Shown here: positions 7,592 through 19,909 of the stretch, piece after piece
How the letters are laid out: every line of letters begins with the position of its first letter
Position numbering within the stretch: the first letter of the stretch is position 1
DNA from: Arthrobacter sp. B3I4
Lineage (GTDB): Bacteria > Actinomycetota > Actinomycetes > Actinomycetales > Micrococcaceae
Reading direction: 5' to 3'
Assembly (NCBI RefSeq): GCF_030816855.1
Contig: NZ_JAUSYK010000001.1
Location: 3,472,001-3,536,000, forward strand
DNA length: 64,000 nucleotides
Position numbers and translations under genes: made by a program
The notes under the pieces: generated by a model
The model's database searches: none
Seen by the model: the letters and a program-made list of their open reading frames with translations, nothing else
What the model was told of the DNA's origin: nothing

Positions 7592-9805
7592 TTAGGCGCC
7601 GGTAGCCGGGAAACGGTCCCAGGCCCGGTGCGCCGCCAGCAGCTCGATCAGCTGCGGGACGACGTCGTCGGGCCCCTCCCCCAGCGCAAGTCCGGCTGCG
7701 TCCTGCGCGATGCCAGCCGAGTCCAGGCAGGCCCCGGCAGCTGCCCACCCGCCGACCGCTTTTGAGTGCCGGAAGAGTTCCGTGAGGAGCAGCACCAGGC
7801 GGGGGTCGACGTCCGTGTCAGGCTGGCCCGCTTTCGCGTCCCGCCCGGCAGCAGCGTCGTTCGCCGGCGCTCCCGCGCCCGCCAGCAGCACGGCGTCGAA
7901 CTCAACGGAGCGGGCGGTGAGGTAGGTGCGCTGCACCGGGATGCCGCCCTCTTCGCCGCCCAGGAACCCGCCGGCGGGGGCGATCACGAGCGGCACGATA
8001 CCGGCGGCGTTCAACGCCTCCCGGGCTGCCTGCACCGCGGCCAGGTCGCTCTGCGCGTCCGCGACGATCCCGACGACCCGACCGGCTACCGGCCAGGTGC
8101 CGCCCAGCTGGGATACCGCGGGGCTGGGAGCTGCGGCGGCGGTTTCTTCGGTCGCCGCCGGCGCGGCCATGCCCAGTCCGGTAGCGACGGCTTCGCAGAG
8201 CGCGGAGTCGATGTTCGCCAGGGCCAGCAGCTGCCGTTCCCGGACCGCCTGTTCGCGGCACTTGCCCAGTTCGAAGGTGTACGCCTGGATGACGTGGTCC
8301 TGCTCGACCGGTGCGAGGCTGCGGAAAAAGAGGCCAGCCTGGCTGTAATGGTCATCGAAGGATGCGGGAGATTTCCGTTCCTTCACGGCGGCGGCGAGCT
8401 CTTCAGGCACCTCGATGAACGCACCGACGTCGGCGCCGGCGAGGAAGGGGCAGCCGCCGTCGAGGGAATTCGGCCGGTAGGGCGCAACGCCGCTGTGCAC
8501 CGCGGTCTGGTGCATGCCGTCCCGCTGCATGTCATTGACCGGTGCGTGCGGCCGGTTGATCGGCAGCTGGCTGAAGTTGGGTCCGCCGAGCCGGCTGATC
8601 TGGGTGTCGATGTAGGAGAACAGCCGCACCTGCAGCAGCGGGTCATTTGTCACGTCGATGCCGGGAACGAGGTGGCCGGGGTGGAAGGCGACCTGTTCGG
8701 TCTCGGCGAAGTAGTTCACCGGGTTGGCGTTGAGGGTCATCACGCCGATCGGCTGCACCGGGGCCAGCTCTTCGGGAATGAACTTGGTGGGATCGAGCAG
8801 GTCGATCCCTTCAAAGAACTCCTCTTCGGTGTCCGGGAAGACCTGCACGCCCAGTTCCCACTCCGGGAACGCGCCTGCCTCGATGGCGTCCGCGAGGTCC
8901 CGCCGGTGGAAGTCGGGATCCATGCCGTTGATCAGCTGGGCTTCCTCCCAGACAAGCGAATGCACGCCCTGCTTGGGCTTCCAGTGGAACTTCACCAGGC
9001 TGGTCTTGCCTTCGGCGTTGACCAGCCGGAAGGTGTGGACGCCGAAACCTTCCATCGTGCGGTAGGAACGCGGAAGGGCACGGTCGGACATGTTCCACAT
9101 GGTGTGCGCCTGGGCTTCGGTGTGCAGCGAGACGAAGTCCCAGAAGGTGTCGTGGGCGCTTTGGGCCTGCGGGATTTCTCGGTCCGGATGCGGTTTGGCG
9201 GCGTGGACAACGTCGGGAAACTTGATGCCGTCCTGAATGAAGAAGACCGGAATGTTGTTGCCCACCAGGTCGAAGGTGCCCTCGTCGGTGTAGAACTTCG
9301 TGGCGAAGCCGCGGGTGTCGCGGACCGTGTCCGCCGAGCCGCGGGAACCGAGCACGGTGGAAAAGCGCACGAACACCGGGGTCTCGACGTCCTTGGCCAG
9401 GAAACCTGCCCTGGTGATGTACGACGCCGTGCCGTAGGAGCGGAACACGCCGTGCGCCCCGGCGCCGCGGGCGTGGACTACACGCTCCGGGATGCGCTCA
9501 TGGTCGAAGTGGGTGATCTTCTCGCGCAGGTGGTGGTCCTGGAGCAGCACCGGGCCGCGGCGGCCGGCCTTCAAGGAATGGTCGGTGTCGCTGAGCCGGA
9601 GTCCCTGGGCGGTTGTCAGGTACGGGCCGGACTGGGCCCGGGAGTGAACGGGCGCACCGGTGGGGGTGCCGGTCGGCGAGACGGCCTCCGGCCCTTGCTG
9701 GTCCGGCTTGGGCGGCAACGGTTCGCGCGGCGCTACGGGTTCCTTCACGGCCGGCGGCTCGACGGACACGGCGCCCGGAATCTTGATGTTGCTCTCTTCG
9801 CGCAT
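7592..9805 (-). CDS. katE: Large-subunit catalase HPII (KatE type)
   Basis: 737 residues, close to the ~750 of E. coli HPII. It converts hydrogen peroxide to water and oxygen with a haem. Visible elements: RVVHARGAGAHGVFR with the catalytic His, GNNIPVFFIQDGIKFPD with the catalytic Asn, and LFSYIDTQISRLGGPNF with the proximal haem-ligand Tyr. The last ~150 residues form the flavodoxin/DJ-1-like domain found only in large-subunit catalases (VGIVADAQSDLAAVQ ... VQRTYLTARSVEFDAVLLAGAG). Start ATG at 9805 has GAGGAG just upstream; upstream in-frame codons are not conserved. The promoter at 9888-9916 carries a palindrome shared with the SDR at 40206. Confidence 0.97.
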   Translation of the reverse strand: MREESNIKIPGAVSVEPPAVKEPVAPREPLPPKPDQQGPEAVSPTGTPTGAPVHSRAQSGPYLTTAQGLRLSDTDHSLKAGRRGPVLLQDHHLREKITHFDHERIPERVVHARGAGAHGVFRSYGTASYITRAGFLAKDVETPVFVRFSTVLGSRGSADTVRDTRGFATKFYTDEGTFDLVGNNIPVFFIQDGIKFPDVVHAAKPHPDREIPQAQSAHDTFWDFVSLHTEAQAHTMWNMSDRALPRSYRTMEGFGVHTFRLVNAEGKTSLVKFHWKPKQGVHSLVWEEAQLINGMDPDFHRRDLADAIEAGAFPEWELGVQVFPDTEEEFFEGIDLLDPTKFIPEELAPVQPIGVMTLNANPVNYFAETEQVAFHPGHLVPGIDVTNDPLLQVRLFSYIDTQISRLGGPNFSQLPINRPHAPVNDMQRDGMHQTAVHSGVAPYRPNSLDGGCPFLAGADVGAFIEVPEELAAAVKERKSPASFDDHYSQAGLFFRSLAPVEQDHVIQAYTFELGKCREQAVRERQLLALANIDSALCEAVATGLGMAAPAATEETAAAAPSPAVSQLGGTWPVAGRVVGIVADAQSDLAAVQAAREALNAAGIVPLVIAPAGGFLGGEEGGIPVQRTYLTARSVEFDAVLLAGAGAPANDAAAGRDAKAGQPDTDVDPRLVLLLTELFRHSKAVGGWAAAGACLDSAGIAQDAAGLALGEGPDDVVPQLIELLAAHRAWDRFPATGA

Positions 9806-9871
9806 GCAGTTACTCCTCGGGGTAGGCAGTCCCAGCACGGCCGGCAAGGTAGAAAATGACCCCGGGCCGAA

Positions 9872-9887
9872 ACTAAGCTTACTTAGC
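9872..9887 (-). promoter_or_regulatory. Palindromic operator-like site at the katE promoter
   Basis: On the + strand ACTAAGCTTACTTAGC. It differs at two positions from ACTAAGCATGCTTAGC at 40088-40103, and both lie directly downstream of a TAGGGT -10 box, where a bound protein would block or control initiation. Confidence 0.6.
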
Positions 9888-9916
9888 ACCCTAGGGGACG
9901 GTCGTCCCGCTGACAA
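9888..9916 (-). promoter_or_regulatory. Predicted katE promoter
   Basis: On the minus strand TTGTCA (complement of 9911-9916), 17-base spacer, TAGGGT (complement of 9888-9893). Transcription would begin inside the palindrome at 9872-9887, about 75 bases upstream of the katE start. Confidence 0.6.
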
Positions 9917-10025
9917 CGACCCGCGCCGGCTTTCGCTATCGGACGGATGCGGCTAGCTTGGTCAGTCTGGCCCTGTAAACGAGTGGCAGGCCCGGGGTCT
10001 GCCAACTGAAGGAGTGAAGGTACGC

Positions 10026-10652
10026 ATGGCAACAGTCCAGGAATCCATCGACGTGAACGTCCCCCTAAGCCAGGCCTACAATCAGTGGACCCAGTTCGAG
10101 GACTTCCCGCAGTTCATGAGCGGGGTCGACGCCGTCCAGCAACTCAATGACACCACGGTCCACTTTCAGACCAGCGTCGGCGGGGTCAAACGTGAGTACG
10201 ACGCCCGGATCAGCAGCCAGGATCCCGACCGGCAGGTTGCCTGGGAGAGCCTGGAGAGCCCCCGCAACGCCGGTACCGTGCGCTTCACCGAACTCGGACC
10301 GGCGTCCACCCGGGTCGACGTCGAGCTCAGCTGGGAACCCGACTCGGCCGCAGAGAAAGTCGGCGCAGCAGTGGGCCTCGACTCCCGGCAGGTGGCCGCG
10401 GACCTGCAGCGGTTCAAGAAATTCATCGAGGGCCGCGACTTCGAAACCGGCGCCTGGCGCGAGCGCGTCAGCAGCGGCGTCGACGGCGAAGCGTCATCCC
10501 GGCCGCTGCTGACGGACCCCGGCTATGACGTCGTCGGCCCCGGCGCGACGGCCAACACGGATCCCGACCTGGCCACCGAGCCGGCTTTCGACGGCGGCGA
10601 ATCCGACGGCACCGCGTCAGCTGACCGGGACCGCCGGGCCTCCGACCGCTGA
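10026..10652 (+). CDS. SRPBCC family protein (polyketide cyclase/dehydrase-like)
   Basis: 208 residues, cytoplasmic. The first 140 residues match the SRPBCC/START-like pattern: ESIDVNVPLSQAYNQWTQFEDFPQFMSGVDAVQQL, DARISSQDPDRQVAWES, GTVRFTELGPASTRVDVEL, typical of small helix-grip ligand-binding proteins found in actinobacterial stress regions. The last 60 residues are hydrophilic and likely disordered. ATG 10026 follows GAAGGAGTGAAGG. It is divergent from katE, sharing a 220-base regulatory region. Ligand unknown. Confidence 0.85.
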   Translation: MATVQESIDVNVPLSQAYNQWTQFEDFPQFMSGVDAVQQLNDTTVHFQTSVGGVKREYDARISSQDPDRQVAWESLESPRNAGTVRFTELGPASTRVDVELSWEPDSAAEKVGAAVGLDSRQVAADLQRFKKFIEGRDFETGAWRERVSSGVDGEASSRPLLTDPGYDVVGPGATANTDPDLATEPAFDGGESDGTASADRDRRASDR

Positions 10653-10673
10653 CGCGAAGCCTTGTTTAACCGC

Positions 10674-10709
10674 CGAAGGGCGCACCGGGAGTTCCCGGTG
10701 CGCCCTTCG
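10674..10709. terminator. Bidirectional terminator between SRPBCC gene and icd
   Basis: A perfect 17-base inverted repeat, CGAAGGGCGCACCGGGA at 10674-10690 and its complement at 10693-10709, sits between two convergent stop codons. Confidence 0.85.
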
Positions 10710-10720
10710 TGTTGCGCAGA

Positions 10721-12997
<2,277 letters not shown>

Positions 12998-13201
12998 TTA
13001 CCCGAGAGAGCCGCCGCGATGCCCATTGGAGTCGGGCGCCCGGGGCAATGCATCGCGGGAACCGGGTGTAATAGTGCGCAAATCTTGCGTGACAAATGTT
13101 GACAGATCGCTTTACGCATCAGTCATGCTCGCGTAGTTTCGTACCCATCACAGCGGTCCGCACCGGCGGGCCGCACCGCATCCCTCCCGGTTAGGACCTC
13201 C

Positions 13202-14176
13202 ATGAGAACACCCCGAACTCTGGCCACCAGCCTCCTCAGCCTCTCGGCCGCGGCACTCCTGGCGGTCACCGCTGCCGGTTCCGCGACCGCCTCCCCGGCC
13301 AGTGCGCAGGGCAAAGGGGTTCCGGCGGTGGCAAGCCAGGCCGTCGACGGGGCCGGAGCCGCTGACTACTGGACCCCTGACCGAATGGCCTCGGCGATCC
13401 CCGGCGATGTGCTGGCGGACAAGGCGCTGGCCCGCGGCAACAAGTCACCGGCAGCAGCGGTGGAGAAGGGTGCCAGCACGCAGATCTCCGGCAAGGCTGC
13501 GAGGGGCAAGACCACGCTGCACGCCAGCGAGTCGCCTGTCGCCAACATCGGCAAGGTGTTCTTCACCATGGGCGGCAGCAACTACGTTTGCTCGGGCAAC
13601 TCCGTGACCTCGACCAATAAGAGCACTGTCTCCACCGCAGGGCACTGCGTCAATGAAGGCCCCGGGGCGTTTGCCACTAACTTCGTCTTCGTCCCGGCCT
13701 ACCTCAACGGCGCGGCGCCCTACGGCAAGTGGGCCGCCAAGGCGCTCTACACCACCACCCAGTGGAGCTCTGCCGGTGACATGCAGTATGACACCGGGTT
13801 CGCCGTCGTCTCCCCGCTGAACGGTCAGAACCTGTCCGACGTCGTCGGCGCTTCCGGCGTCCAGTTCAACGCCGCCCGCGGCCTGACCTACAAGTCCTAC
13901 GGCTACCCGGCCGCGACCCCGTTCGACGGCCAGTCGCTGATCAGCTGCACGGGCCCGGCCTCCGATGACCCGAACAACCCCCAGTTCAACGCCCAGGGCA
14001 TCCCCTGCGACATGACCGGCGGGTCCTCGGGCGGCCCCTGGTTCATCGGCACCAGCTCCGCCGGCTACCAGAACTCAATCAACAGCTACGGCTACGGCAC
14101 CCGCTCCACCGTGATGTACGGGCCCTACTGGGGCTCGGTCATCCAGCAGGCTTACAGCACCGCCGCAGCTTCCTAA
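13202..14176 (+). CDS. Secreted trypsin-like serine protease (S1 family)
   Basis: 324 residues. A signal peptide (residues 1-31, core LLSLSAAALLAVTAAGSATA) is followed by a pro-region of about 80 residues and the protease domain. The catalytic triad is visible: STAGHCVN (His), DMQYDTGFAVV (Asp) and MTGGSSGGPWFIG (Ser). Paired Cys residues in the Ser region suggest disulfides, as in V8-like or streptogrisin-like extracellular enzymes. ATG 13202 follows AGGACC. A TTGACA hexamer at 13099-13104 may be the -35 box, although the matching -10 is poor. It is divergent from icd. Confidence 0.92.
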   Translation: MRTPRTLATSLLSLSAAALLAVTAAGSATASPASAQGKGVPAVASQAVDGAGAADYWTPDRMASAIPGDVLADKALARGNKSPAAAVEKGASTQISGKAARGKTTLHASESPVANIGKVFFTMGGSNYVCSGNSVTSTNKSTVSTAGHCVNEGPGAFATNFVFVPAYLNGAAPYGKWAAKALYTTTQWSSAGDMQYDTGFAVVSPLNGQNLSDVVGASGVQFNAARGLTYKSYGYPAATPFDGQSLISCTGPASDDPNNPQFNAQGIPCDMTGGSSGGPWFIGTSSAGYQNSINSYGYGTRSTVMYGPYWGSVIQQAYSTAAAS

Positions 14177-14225
14177 GACCTCACCCCCGAAAGAAACCGC
14201 ACCCTAGGGAAAGGAACAACAGGGC

Positions 14226-14281
14226 AACGCGGGGCCAGCTGCCACCCACCCCCTCGACAGGGCGGCAACCGGCCCCGCGTT
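14226..14281 (+). terminator. Hairpin downstream of the serine protease
   Basis: AACGCGGGGCC at 14226-14236 pairs with GGCCCCGCGTT at 14271-14281. There is no T-run, so it may be a terminator or an mRNA end-stabilising stem. Confidence 0.55.
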
Positions 14282-14311
14282 CCCGTGTCTCCGAGGAACC
14301 AGCCAGCAAGA

Positions 14312-14352
14312 AAATGGACATGCCCTCCCGAAAAGGGAGGGCATGTCCATTT
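14312..14352. terminator. Bidirectional terminator between protease and purH
   Basis: Perfect 18-base arms (14312-14329 and 14335-14352) with a five-base loop, flanked by AAA on one side and TTT on the other, so it can work for both convergent transcripts. Confidence 0.9.
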
Positions 14353-14376
14353 GTGGCAGCAACCGCGGAGCGGGAC

Positions 14377-16065
14377 CTAGTGGAAGAAGTGCCGGGCGCC
14401 GGTGAAGTACATGGTGATCCCGGCGGCGTTGGCCGCAGCGATGACTTCCTCGTCCCGGACGGAGCCGCCGGGCTGCACGACGGCGCGGACGCCGGCGTCG
14501 ATCAGGATCTGCAGGCCGTCGGCGAACGGGAAGAACGCATCCGACGCCGCGACGGCGCCGCGGGCACGCTCGGGCGCGCCGGAGACGTCCGAAGCGTTCG
14601 AGGCACCGCCGGCGCCCTCGACGTCGGACTCCACGCTCACGCCCAGGGTGTTGGCCCGCTCCACGGCGAGCCGGCAGGAGTCGAGACGGTTAACCTGGCC
14701 CATGCCGATGCCGACGGCGGCACCGTCGGCGGCCAGCAGGATGGCGTTGGACTTGGCCGCCCGGCACGCGGTCCAGGCGAAGGCCAGGTCCGCCAGGGTG
14801 TCGGCGCCGGCAGCCTCCCCCGCGGCGAGGGTCCAGTTGGCGGGGTTGTCGCCCTCGGCGTCGACCTTGTCGGTGGCCTGCACCAGCATGCCGCCGGACA
14901 CCTGGCGGAACTCGGTCGGGTACCGGCCGTAGCCCTCGGGCAGGGTCAGCAGGCGGATGTTCTTCTTCTTGGCCAGGATCTCCACCGCCTCGTCCTCGAA
15001 GCCGGGGGCGATGACGACCTCGGTGAAGATCCCCGCCACGGTCCGGGCCATGCCGGCGGTGACGGTGCGGTTGGCCGCGATCACGCCGCCAAAGGCGGAG
15101 ACCGGGTCGCAGGCGTGGGCCTTGGCGTGCGCGTCCGCGATCGGGTCCGCGACGTCGGCGGACCCTACGGCAACCCCGCAGGGGTTGGCGTGCTTGATGA
15201 TCGCGACGGCCGGCTCGGCGAAGTCGAAGGCGGCGCGCAGGGCGGCGTCGGCGTCGACGAAGTTGTTGTAGCTCATCGCCTTGCCGTGCAGCTGGTCGGC
15301 CTGCGCGATGCCGGCCGGGGCAGCCTTGTCCACGTAGAGGGCGGCCTGCTGGTGCGGGTTTTCGCCGTAGCGCAGCACCTCGGAGCGTTCCAGGGCCAGG
15401 CCGGCGTACGCGGGCCAGTCGATGACGCCGTCGCCGTCCTCGTCGAGGAACTGACTGGCGGTCCAGGTCGCCACCGCGGTGTCGTAGGAGGCGGTGTGCG
15501 CGAAGGCCTTGGCGGCCAGCCGGCGTCGGGTCTTCAGATCGAAGCCGCCCGAAGCGGCAGCCTGCACCACGGAGCCGTAGGAGGCCGGGTCCACCACGAT
15601 CGCGACGGCGGCGTGGTTCTTCGCGGCCGAGCGCACCATCGCGGGGCCGCCGATGTCGATCTGCTCGACGACGTCGTCCTGCGCGGCGCCGGACTTCACC
15701 GTCTCCACGAACGGGTAGAGGTTCACCACGACGAGGTCGAACGGCTCGATGGCCATGTCCTCGAGGGTCTTCATGTGTGCCGGGACGCGGCGGTCGGCGA
15801 GGATGCCGCCGTGCACGCGCGGGTGGAGGGTCTTGACGCGGCCGTCCAGCATTTCCGGGGAACCGGTGACCTCCTCGACCTCCTGCACCGGGATCCCGGC
15901 GGCGGCGATCTTCTTGGCGGTGGAACCCGTGGAGACAATCTTTACGCCGGCTTCGTGCAGGCCCTGCGCGAGTTCCTCCAGACCGGTCTTGTCGTAAACC
16001 GAGATGAGTGCCCGGCGGATGGGAACCCGGTCGATGGATACACGTTCAAGCTGCGTAAAGCTCAC
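14377..16065 (-). CDS. purH: Bifunctional AICAR formyltransferase/IMP cyclohydrolase
   Basis: 562 residues; catalyses the last two steps of IMP synthesis. The N-terminal MGS-like cyclohydrolase domain starts [20 protein letters not shown] and includes [38 protein letters not shown]. The C-terminal transformylase has [25 protein letters not shown] with the catalytic Lys-His pair, and the end [19 protein letters not shown]. Start is GTG 16065 with GGAG seven bases upstream. purN lies 2.7 kb away on the same strand, with an MFS gene and a collagen-like gene between them. Confidence 0.97.
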   Translation of the reverse strand: MSFTQLERVSIDRVPIRRALISVYDKTGLEELAQGLHEAGVKIVSTGSTAKKIAAAGIPVQEVEEVTGSPEMLDGRVKTLHPRVHGGILADRRVPAHMKTLEDMAIEPFDLVVVNLYPFVETVKSGAAQDDVVEQIDIGGPAMVRSAAKNHAAVAIVVDPASYGSVVQAAASGGFDLKTRRRLAAKAFAHTASYDTAVATWTASQFLDEDGDGVIDWPAYAGLALERSEVLRYGENPHQQAALYVDKAAPAGIAQADQLHGKAMSYNNFVDADAALRAAFDFAEPAVAIIKHANPCGVAVGSADVADPIADAHAKAHACDPVSAFGGVIAANRTVTAGMARTVAGIFTEVVIAPGFEDEAVEILAKKKNIRLLTLPEGYGRYPTEFRQVSGGMLVQATDKVDAEGDNPANWTLAAGEAAGADTLADLAFAWTACRAAKSNAILLAADGAAVGIGMGQVNRLDSCRLAVERANTLGVSVESDVEGAGGASNASDVSGAPERARGAVAASDAFFPFADGLQILIDAGVRAVVQPGGSVRDEEVIAAANAAGITMYFTGARHFFH

Positions 16066-16215
16066 AAAAGTCTCCGTCTTATATCGCGGCGCGGCCGCGG
16101 GTGGTGGGGATGCGGCCAGTTTATCGCGTCACGGCCGGGGAGGTTCCCGCGCGCCGGAGTGTGAAGCTTCCCCGCGGGCCGTGCCCGGCACGTAGGATTT
16201 TCCCAGGAGGCGGAA

Positions 16216-17568
16216 ATGAATACGTACACCACTGTGCCCAGCGGCGAACAGGTGGTCCAGGAGCTGCCGTGGCGGTGGAAGGTCCAGGGCCGGATCTTCC
16301 TGATCGGCGGACTTGGCTTCATGTTCGACGCCTGGGACGTCACGCTCAACGGGATCCTGATCCCGCTGCTGTCCAAGCACTGGTCGCTGACCCCGGGTGA
16401 CGCCGCCTGGATCGGCACCTCGAACCTGATCGGCATGGCGCTGGGTGCCTTTGTCTGGGGCACCATCGCGGACACGATCGGGCGCAAGAAGGCCTTTTCC
16501 GCCACCCTGCTGATCTTCTCCGTCTTCACCGTCCTCGGCGCCTTCTCCCCTGACTTCATCTGGTTCGTGGTGTTCCGGTTCCTGGCCGGCTTCGGCCTGG
16601 GCGGCTGCATCCCGGTGGATTACGCGCTGGTGGGTGAGTTCACGCCCCGCAAACACCGCGGCAGGGTTCTCACCGCGATGGACGGCTGGTGGCCGGTCGG
16701 CGCGGCGCTGTGCGGTTTCGTCTCGGCCGGACTCGTCGCGGCGTTCGCCGACTGGCGCTTGACCATGCTCATCATGGTGCTGCCGGCGCTGCTCGTGTTC
16801 TGGATCCGGCGCAGCGTTCCGGAGTCACCCCTGTTCCTGATCCGCAAGGGCCGACGCGAAGAAGCCGCGCGGGTGATCGACGGACTGGTGTCGGCCACCG
16901 GAGCGGAAGCCCGGGTCTACAGCCTGCCCGAACCGCAGGGGGCGCCCCGGCTGTCCGCCGGCAGCGCCTGGACCCAGCTCCCCGCGCTCTGGCAGTTCAA
17001 CTGGAAGATCACGACGGCGGCGTGGGCTTTGTTCTTCAGCATCCTGCTGGTCTACTACCTGTCCCTGACCTGGATGCCGCGGATCCTGATCGGTGCGGGC
17101 TTCGCCGAGTACAAGGCCTTCCTCACGACGGCGTCGATGGCCGCTGTCGGGTTGCTTGGCGTAGTGGTCGCCGCGCTGCTGGTGGAACAGACCGGCCGCA
17201 AATGGATCCTTGCCATCACCGGTCCGCTGTCGGCGCTGACGCTGGTGATCGTCGCCGTCGTCGTGGACATCCCGACGGCGGCCGTGTTCTGGCTGCTGGT
17301 CTTCGGCTTTGTGGTGCAGGTAGCCATTCCGGTGCTGTACGCCTACGTCTCCGAGCTGTACCCGACCGAACTGCGCGGCTCGGGCTTCGGCTGGGCTTCG
17401 ACCTTCTCCCGGCTCGGCGCCGGATTCGGCCCGCTGGTGTTCGCCGCGTTCCTGTGGCCCCAACTCGGGCTGGCGACGTCGTTTTCGCTGGCCGGCGGCC
17501 TGGTGCTGCTGTCCGTGCTGTGGATGGCCTTCTTCGCTCCGGAGACCAAGCAGCGCCGGCTCGAGTGA
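16216..17568 (+). CDS. MFS transporter (sugar/aromatic acid:H+ symporter type)
   Basis: 450 residues with twelve predicted membrane helices. Major-facilitator motifs are clear: GTIADTIGRKKAF between helices 2 and 3, FGLGGCIPVDYALVGEFTPRKHRGR around helices 4-5 and YVSELYPTELRGSGFGWAS near helix 10. The family includes NiaP-like and metabolite:H+ symporters; the substrate is not readable. Start ATG 16216 has AGGAGG at 16205-16210. It is transcribed opposite to its neighbours purH and the collagen-like gene. Confidence 0.92.
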   Translation: MNTYTTVPSGEQVVQELPWRWKVQGRIFLIGGLGFMFDAWDVTLNGILIPLLSKHWSLTPGDAAWIGTSNLIGMALGAFVWGTIADTIGRKKAFSATLLIFSVFTVLGAFSPDFIWFVVFRFLAGFGLGGCIPVDYALVGEFTPRKHRGRVLTAMDGWWPVGAALCGFVSAGLVAAFADWRLTMLIMVLPALLVFWIRRSVPESPLFLIRKGRREEAARVIDGLVSATGAEARVYSLPEPQGAPRLSAGSAWTQLPALWQFNWKITTAAWALFFSILLVYYLSLTWMPRILIGAGFAEYKAFLTTASMAAVGLLGVVVAALLVEQTGRKWILAITGPLSALTLVIVAVVVDIPTAAVFWLLVFGFVVQVAIPVLYAYVSELYPTELRGSGFGWASTFSRLGAGFGPLVFAAFLWPQLGLATSFSLAGGLVLLSVLWMAFFAPETKQRRLE

Positions 17569-17586
17569 CCCGGCCCGGAACACCCA

Positions 17587-17646
17587 GATGCCTATCACTT
17601 ATGGCTGCTAAGAAGGCTTCCAAAGCGCCATAAGTGATAGGGCATC
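17587..17646. terminator. Bidirectional terminator between MFS gene and collagen-like gene
   Basis: Left arm GATGCCTATCACTTATGGC at 17587-17605 pairs with its complement at 17627-17646, with a single bulged G. It lies between convergent stop codons. Confidence 0.85.
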
Positions 17647-17660
17647 CGGGTTGAACGGGC

Positions 17661-18653
<993 letters not shown>

Positions 18654-18812
18654 GAGGAACCCCCAGAGACGCAAGAGACGAATGTGACTGCGTCAGACTA
18701 TGGGCTCCAATCAGGCCAAAACCGGCCCAGAGATACTCGACTTTCCTTCGACGCCACCCGTCTTTTCCGAGGTGTACTCACTTTCCCTCGGTCCACTACT
18801 TGCTTGCCTGTT

Positions 18813-19385
18813 TTAGGTAGCCGGGGCCGCGGCGAGGGCGGCCAGGGTGGAAACCAGCAGACGCCGTTCCACGGCCTTGATCCGTTCATGCAGGGTTTCC
18901 TCGGTGTCGCCATCCTCAACGGCCACCGCTTCCTGCGCGATGATCGGGCCGGTGTCCACGCCGGCGTCGGCCCAGTGAACGGTGCACCCGGTGACCTTCA
19001 CTCCGTAGGCCAGTGCATCCCGGACGCCGTGTGCGCCCGGGAAGGCGGGCAGCAGCGCAGGATGCGTGTTCAGGTACTTGCCGCCGAACGCGTCAATGAA
19101 GTCCGCGCTGACAATGCGCATGAACCCGGAGGACACGACGACGTCGGGCCGGTACGCAGCGACGGCGTCGGCCAGCGCCGAATTCCAGGCAGCACGGTCT
19201 GGGTACGCCTTGAAGTCCACCACGAACGTCGGGATTCCGGCTGCCAACGAGCGCTCGACCCCGTACGTTCCGGGTCGGTCCGCACCGACGGCGGCAAGTT
19301 CGACATCCAGTTCCCCGCTCTTAACCGCGTCGATGACGGCCTGGAGGTTGGAGCCGGTACCGGAAACGAGGACCACGATGCGCAT
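18813..19385 (-). CDS. purN: Phosphoribosylglycinamide formyltransferase
   Basis: 190 residues; transfers a formyl group from 10-formyl-THF to GAR in purine synthesis. It starts MRIVVLVSGTGSNLQAVIDA with the GAR-binding loop, contains VVSSGFMRIVSADFIDAFGGKYLNTHPALLPAFPGAHGVRDAL with the catalytic Asn and His, and GCTVHWADAGVDTGPII with the catalytic Asp. The DUF6350 gene lies upstream on the same strand, an order often seen in actinobacteria next to purN-purH. Confidence 0.97.
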   Translation of the reverse strand: MRIVVLVSGTGSNLQAVIDAVKSGELDVELAAVGADRPGTYGVERSLAAGIPTFVVDFKAYPDRAAWNSALADAVAAYRPDVVVSSGFMRIVSADFIDAFGGKYLNTHPALLPAFPGAHGVRDALAYGVKVTGCTVHWADAGVDTGPIIAQEAVAVEDGDTEETLHERIKAVERRLLVSTLAALAAAPAT

Positions 19386-19424
19386 TGCCCTAGCCTAAGG
19401 GGCCGCTCGCGTAGGCTGGAAACC

Positions 19425-19871
19425 ATGAGTTCCCCCCAGGACCCCGCCGGAAGCTCGCGCAACCAGAACCCGCAACGCGAGAATCCGCGGAGCGAGGCGG
19501 CCAAGGCGTCGCTGCTCAAGACCCACAATCTGTTCCGCGCCTTCATAGTGGCCGTACTCGGGGCATTCTTCGTGTTCCAGCTCGACGTCAACTACCTGTG
19601 GCTCGCCGCGATCCTGACCGCCGCCGGCGTCGTGTTCGGCGTCGTCCTGCTGGTCCGCGCCGTGCGGCTCCGGGAATCCCGGCTGGTGCTCTTCGGCACC
19701 ATCTCCGGCCTGGTGGTCTCCGCAGTGATGGTGTTGATGATTGCGGTCTCGGCGGCGTTCTTCAACCAGATCCGCGACTACCAGCAATGCGCCCGCCACG
19801 CCCTGACGGAGCAGGCCGCCTCGGTCTGCCGCACCGAGCTGGAGAAGTCGATGCCCGCGCAGCTGCGCTAG
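19425..19871 (+). CDS. Small membrane protein, three predicted helices
   Basis: 148 residues. After a hydrophilic Asn/Gln/Arg-rich N-terminus of 30 residues come three hydrophobic segments (FIVAVLGAFFVFQL, LWLAAILTAAGVVFGVVLLV, SGLVVSAVMVLMIAVSAAFF) and a C-terminal tail with two Cys (QQCARHAL, ASVCRTEL). No enzymatic motif is visible and I do not recognise the family beyond uncharacterised actinobacterial proteins found beside purN. Start ATG 19425 is 39 bases from the divergent purN start. Confidence 0.75.
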   Translation: MSSPQDPAGSSRNQNPQRENPRSEAAKASLLKTHNLFRAFIVAVLGAFFVFQLDVNYLWLAAILTAAGVVFGVVLLVRAVRLRESRLVLFGTISGLVVSAVMVLMIAVSAAFFNQIRDYQQCARHALTEQAASVCRTELEKSMPAQLR

Positions 19872-19909
19872 CAGTCAAAGGCAGCTACGCCCATGGTCCG
19901 CCAACGGGC

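Noticed and set aside
7766..9859. 697-codon open frame on the + strand antisense to katE
   Set aside because: It mirrors the high-GC third positions of katE, has no ribosome binding site or domain pattern, and katE is unambiguous.
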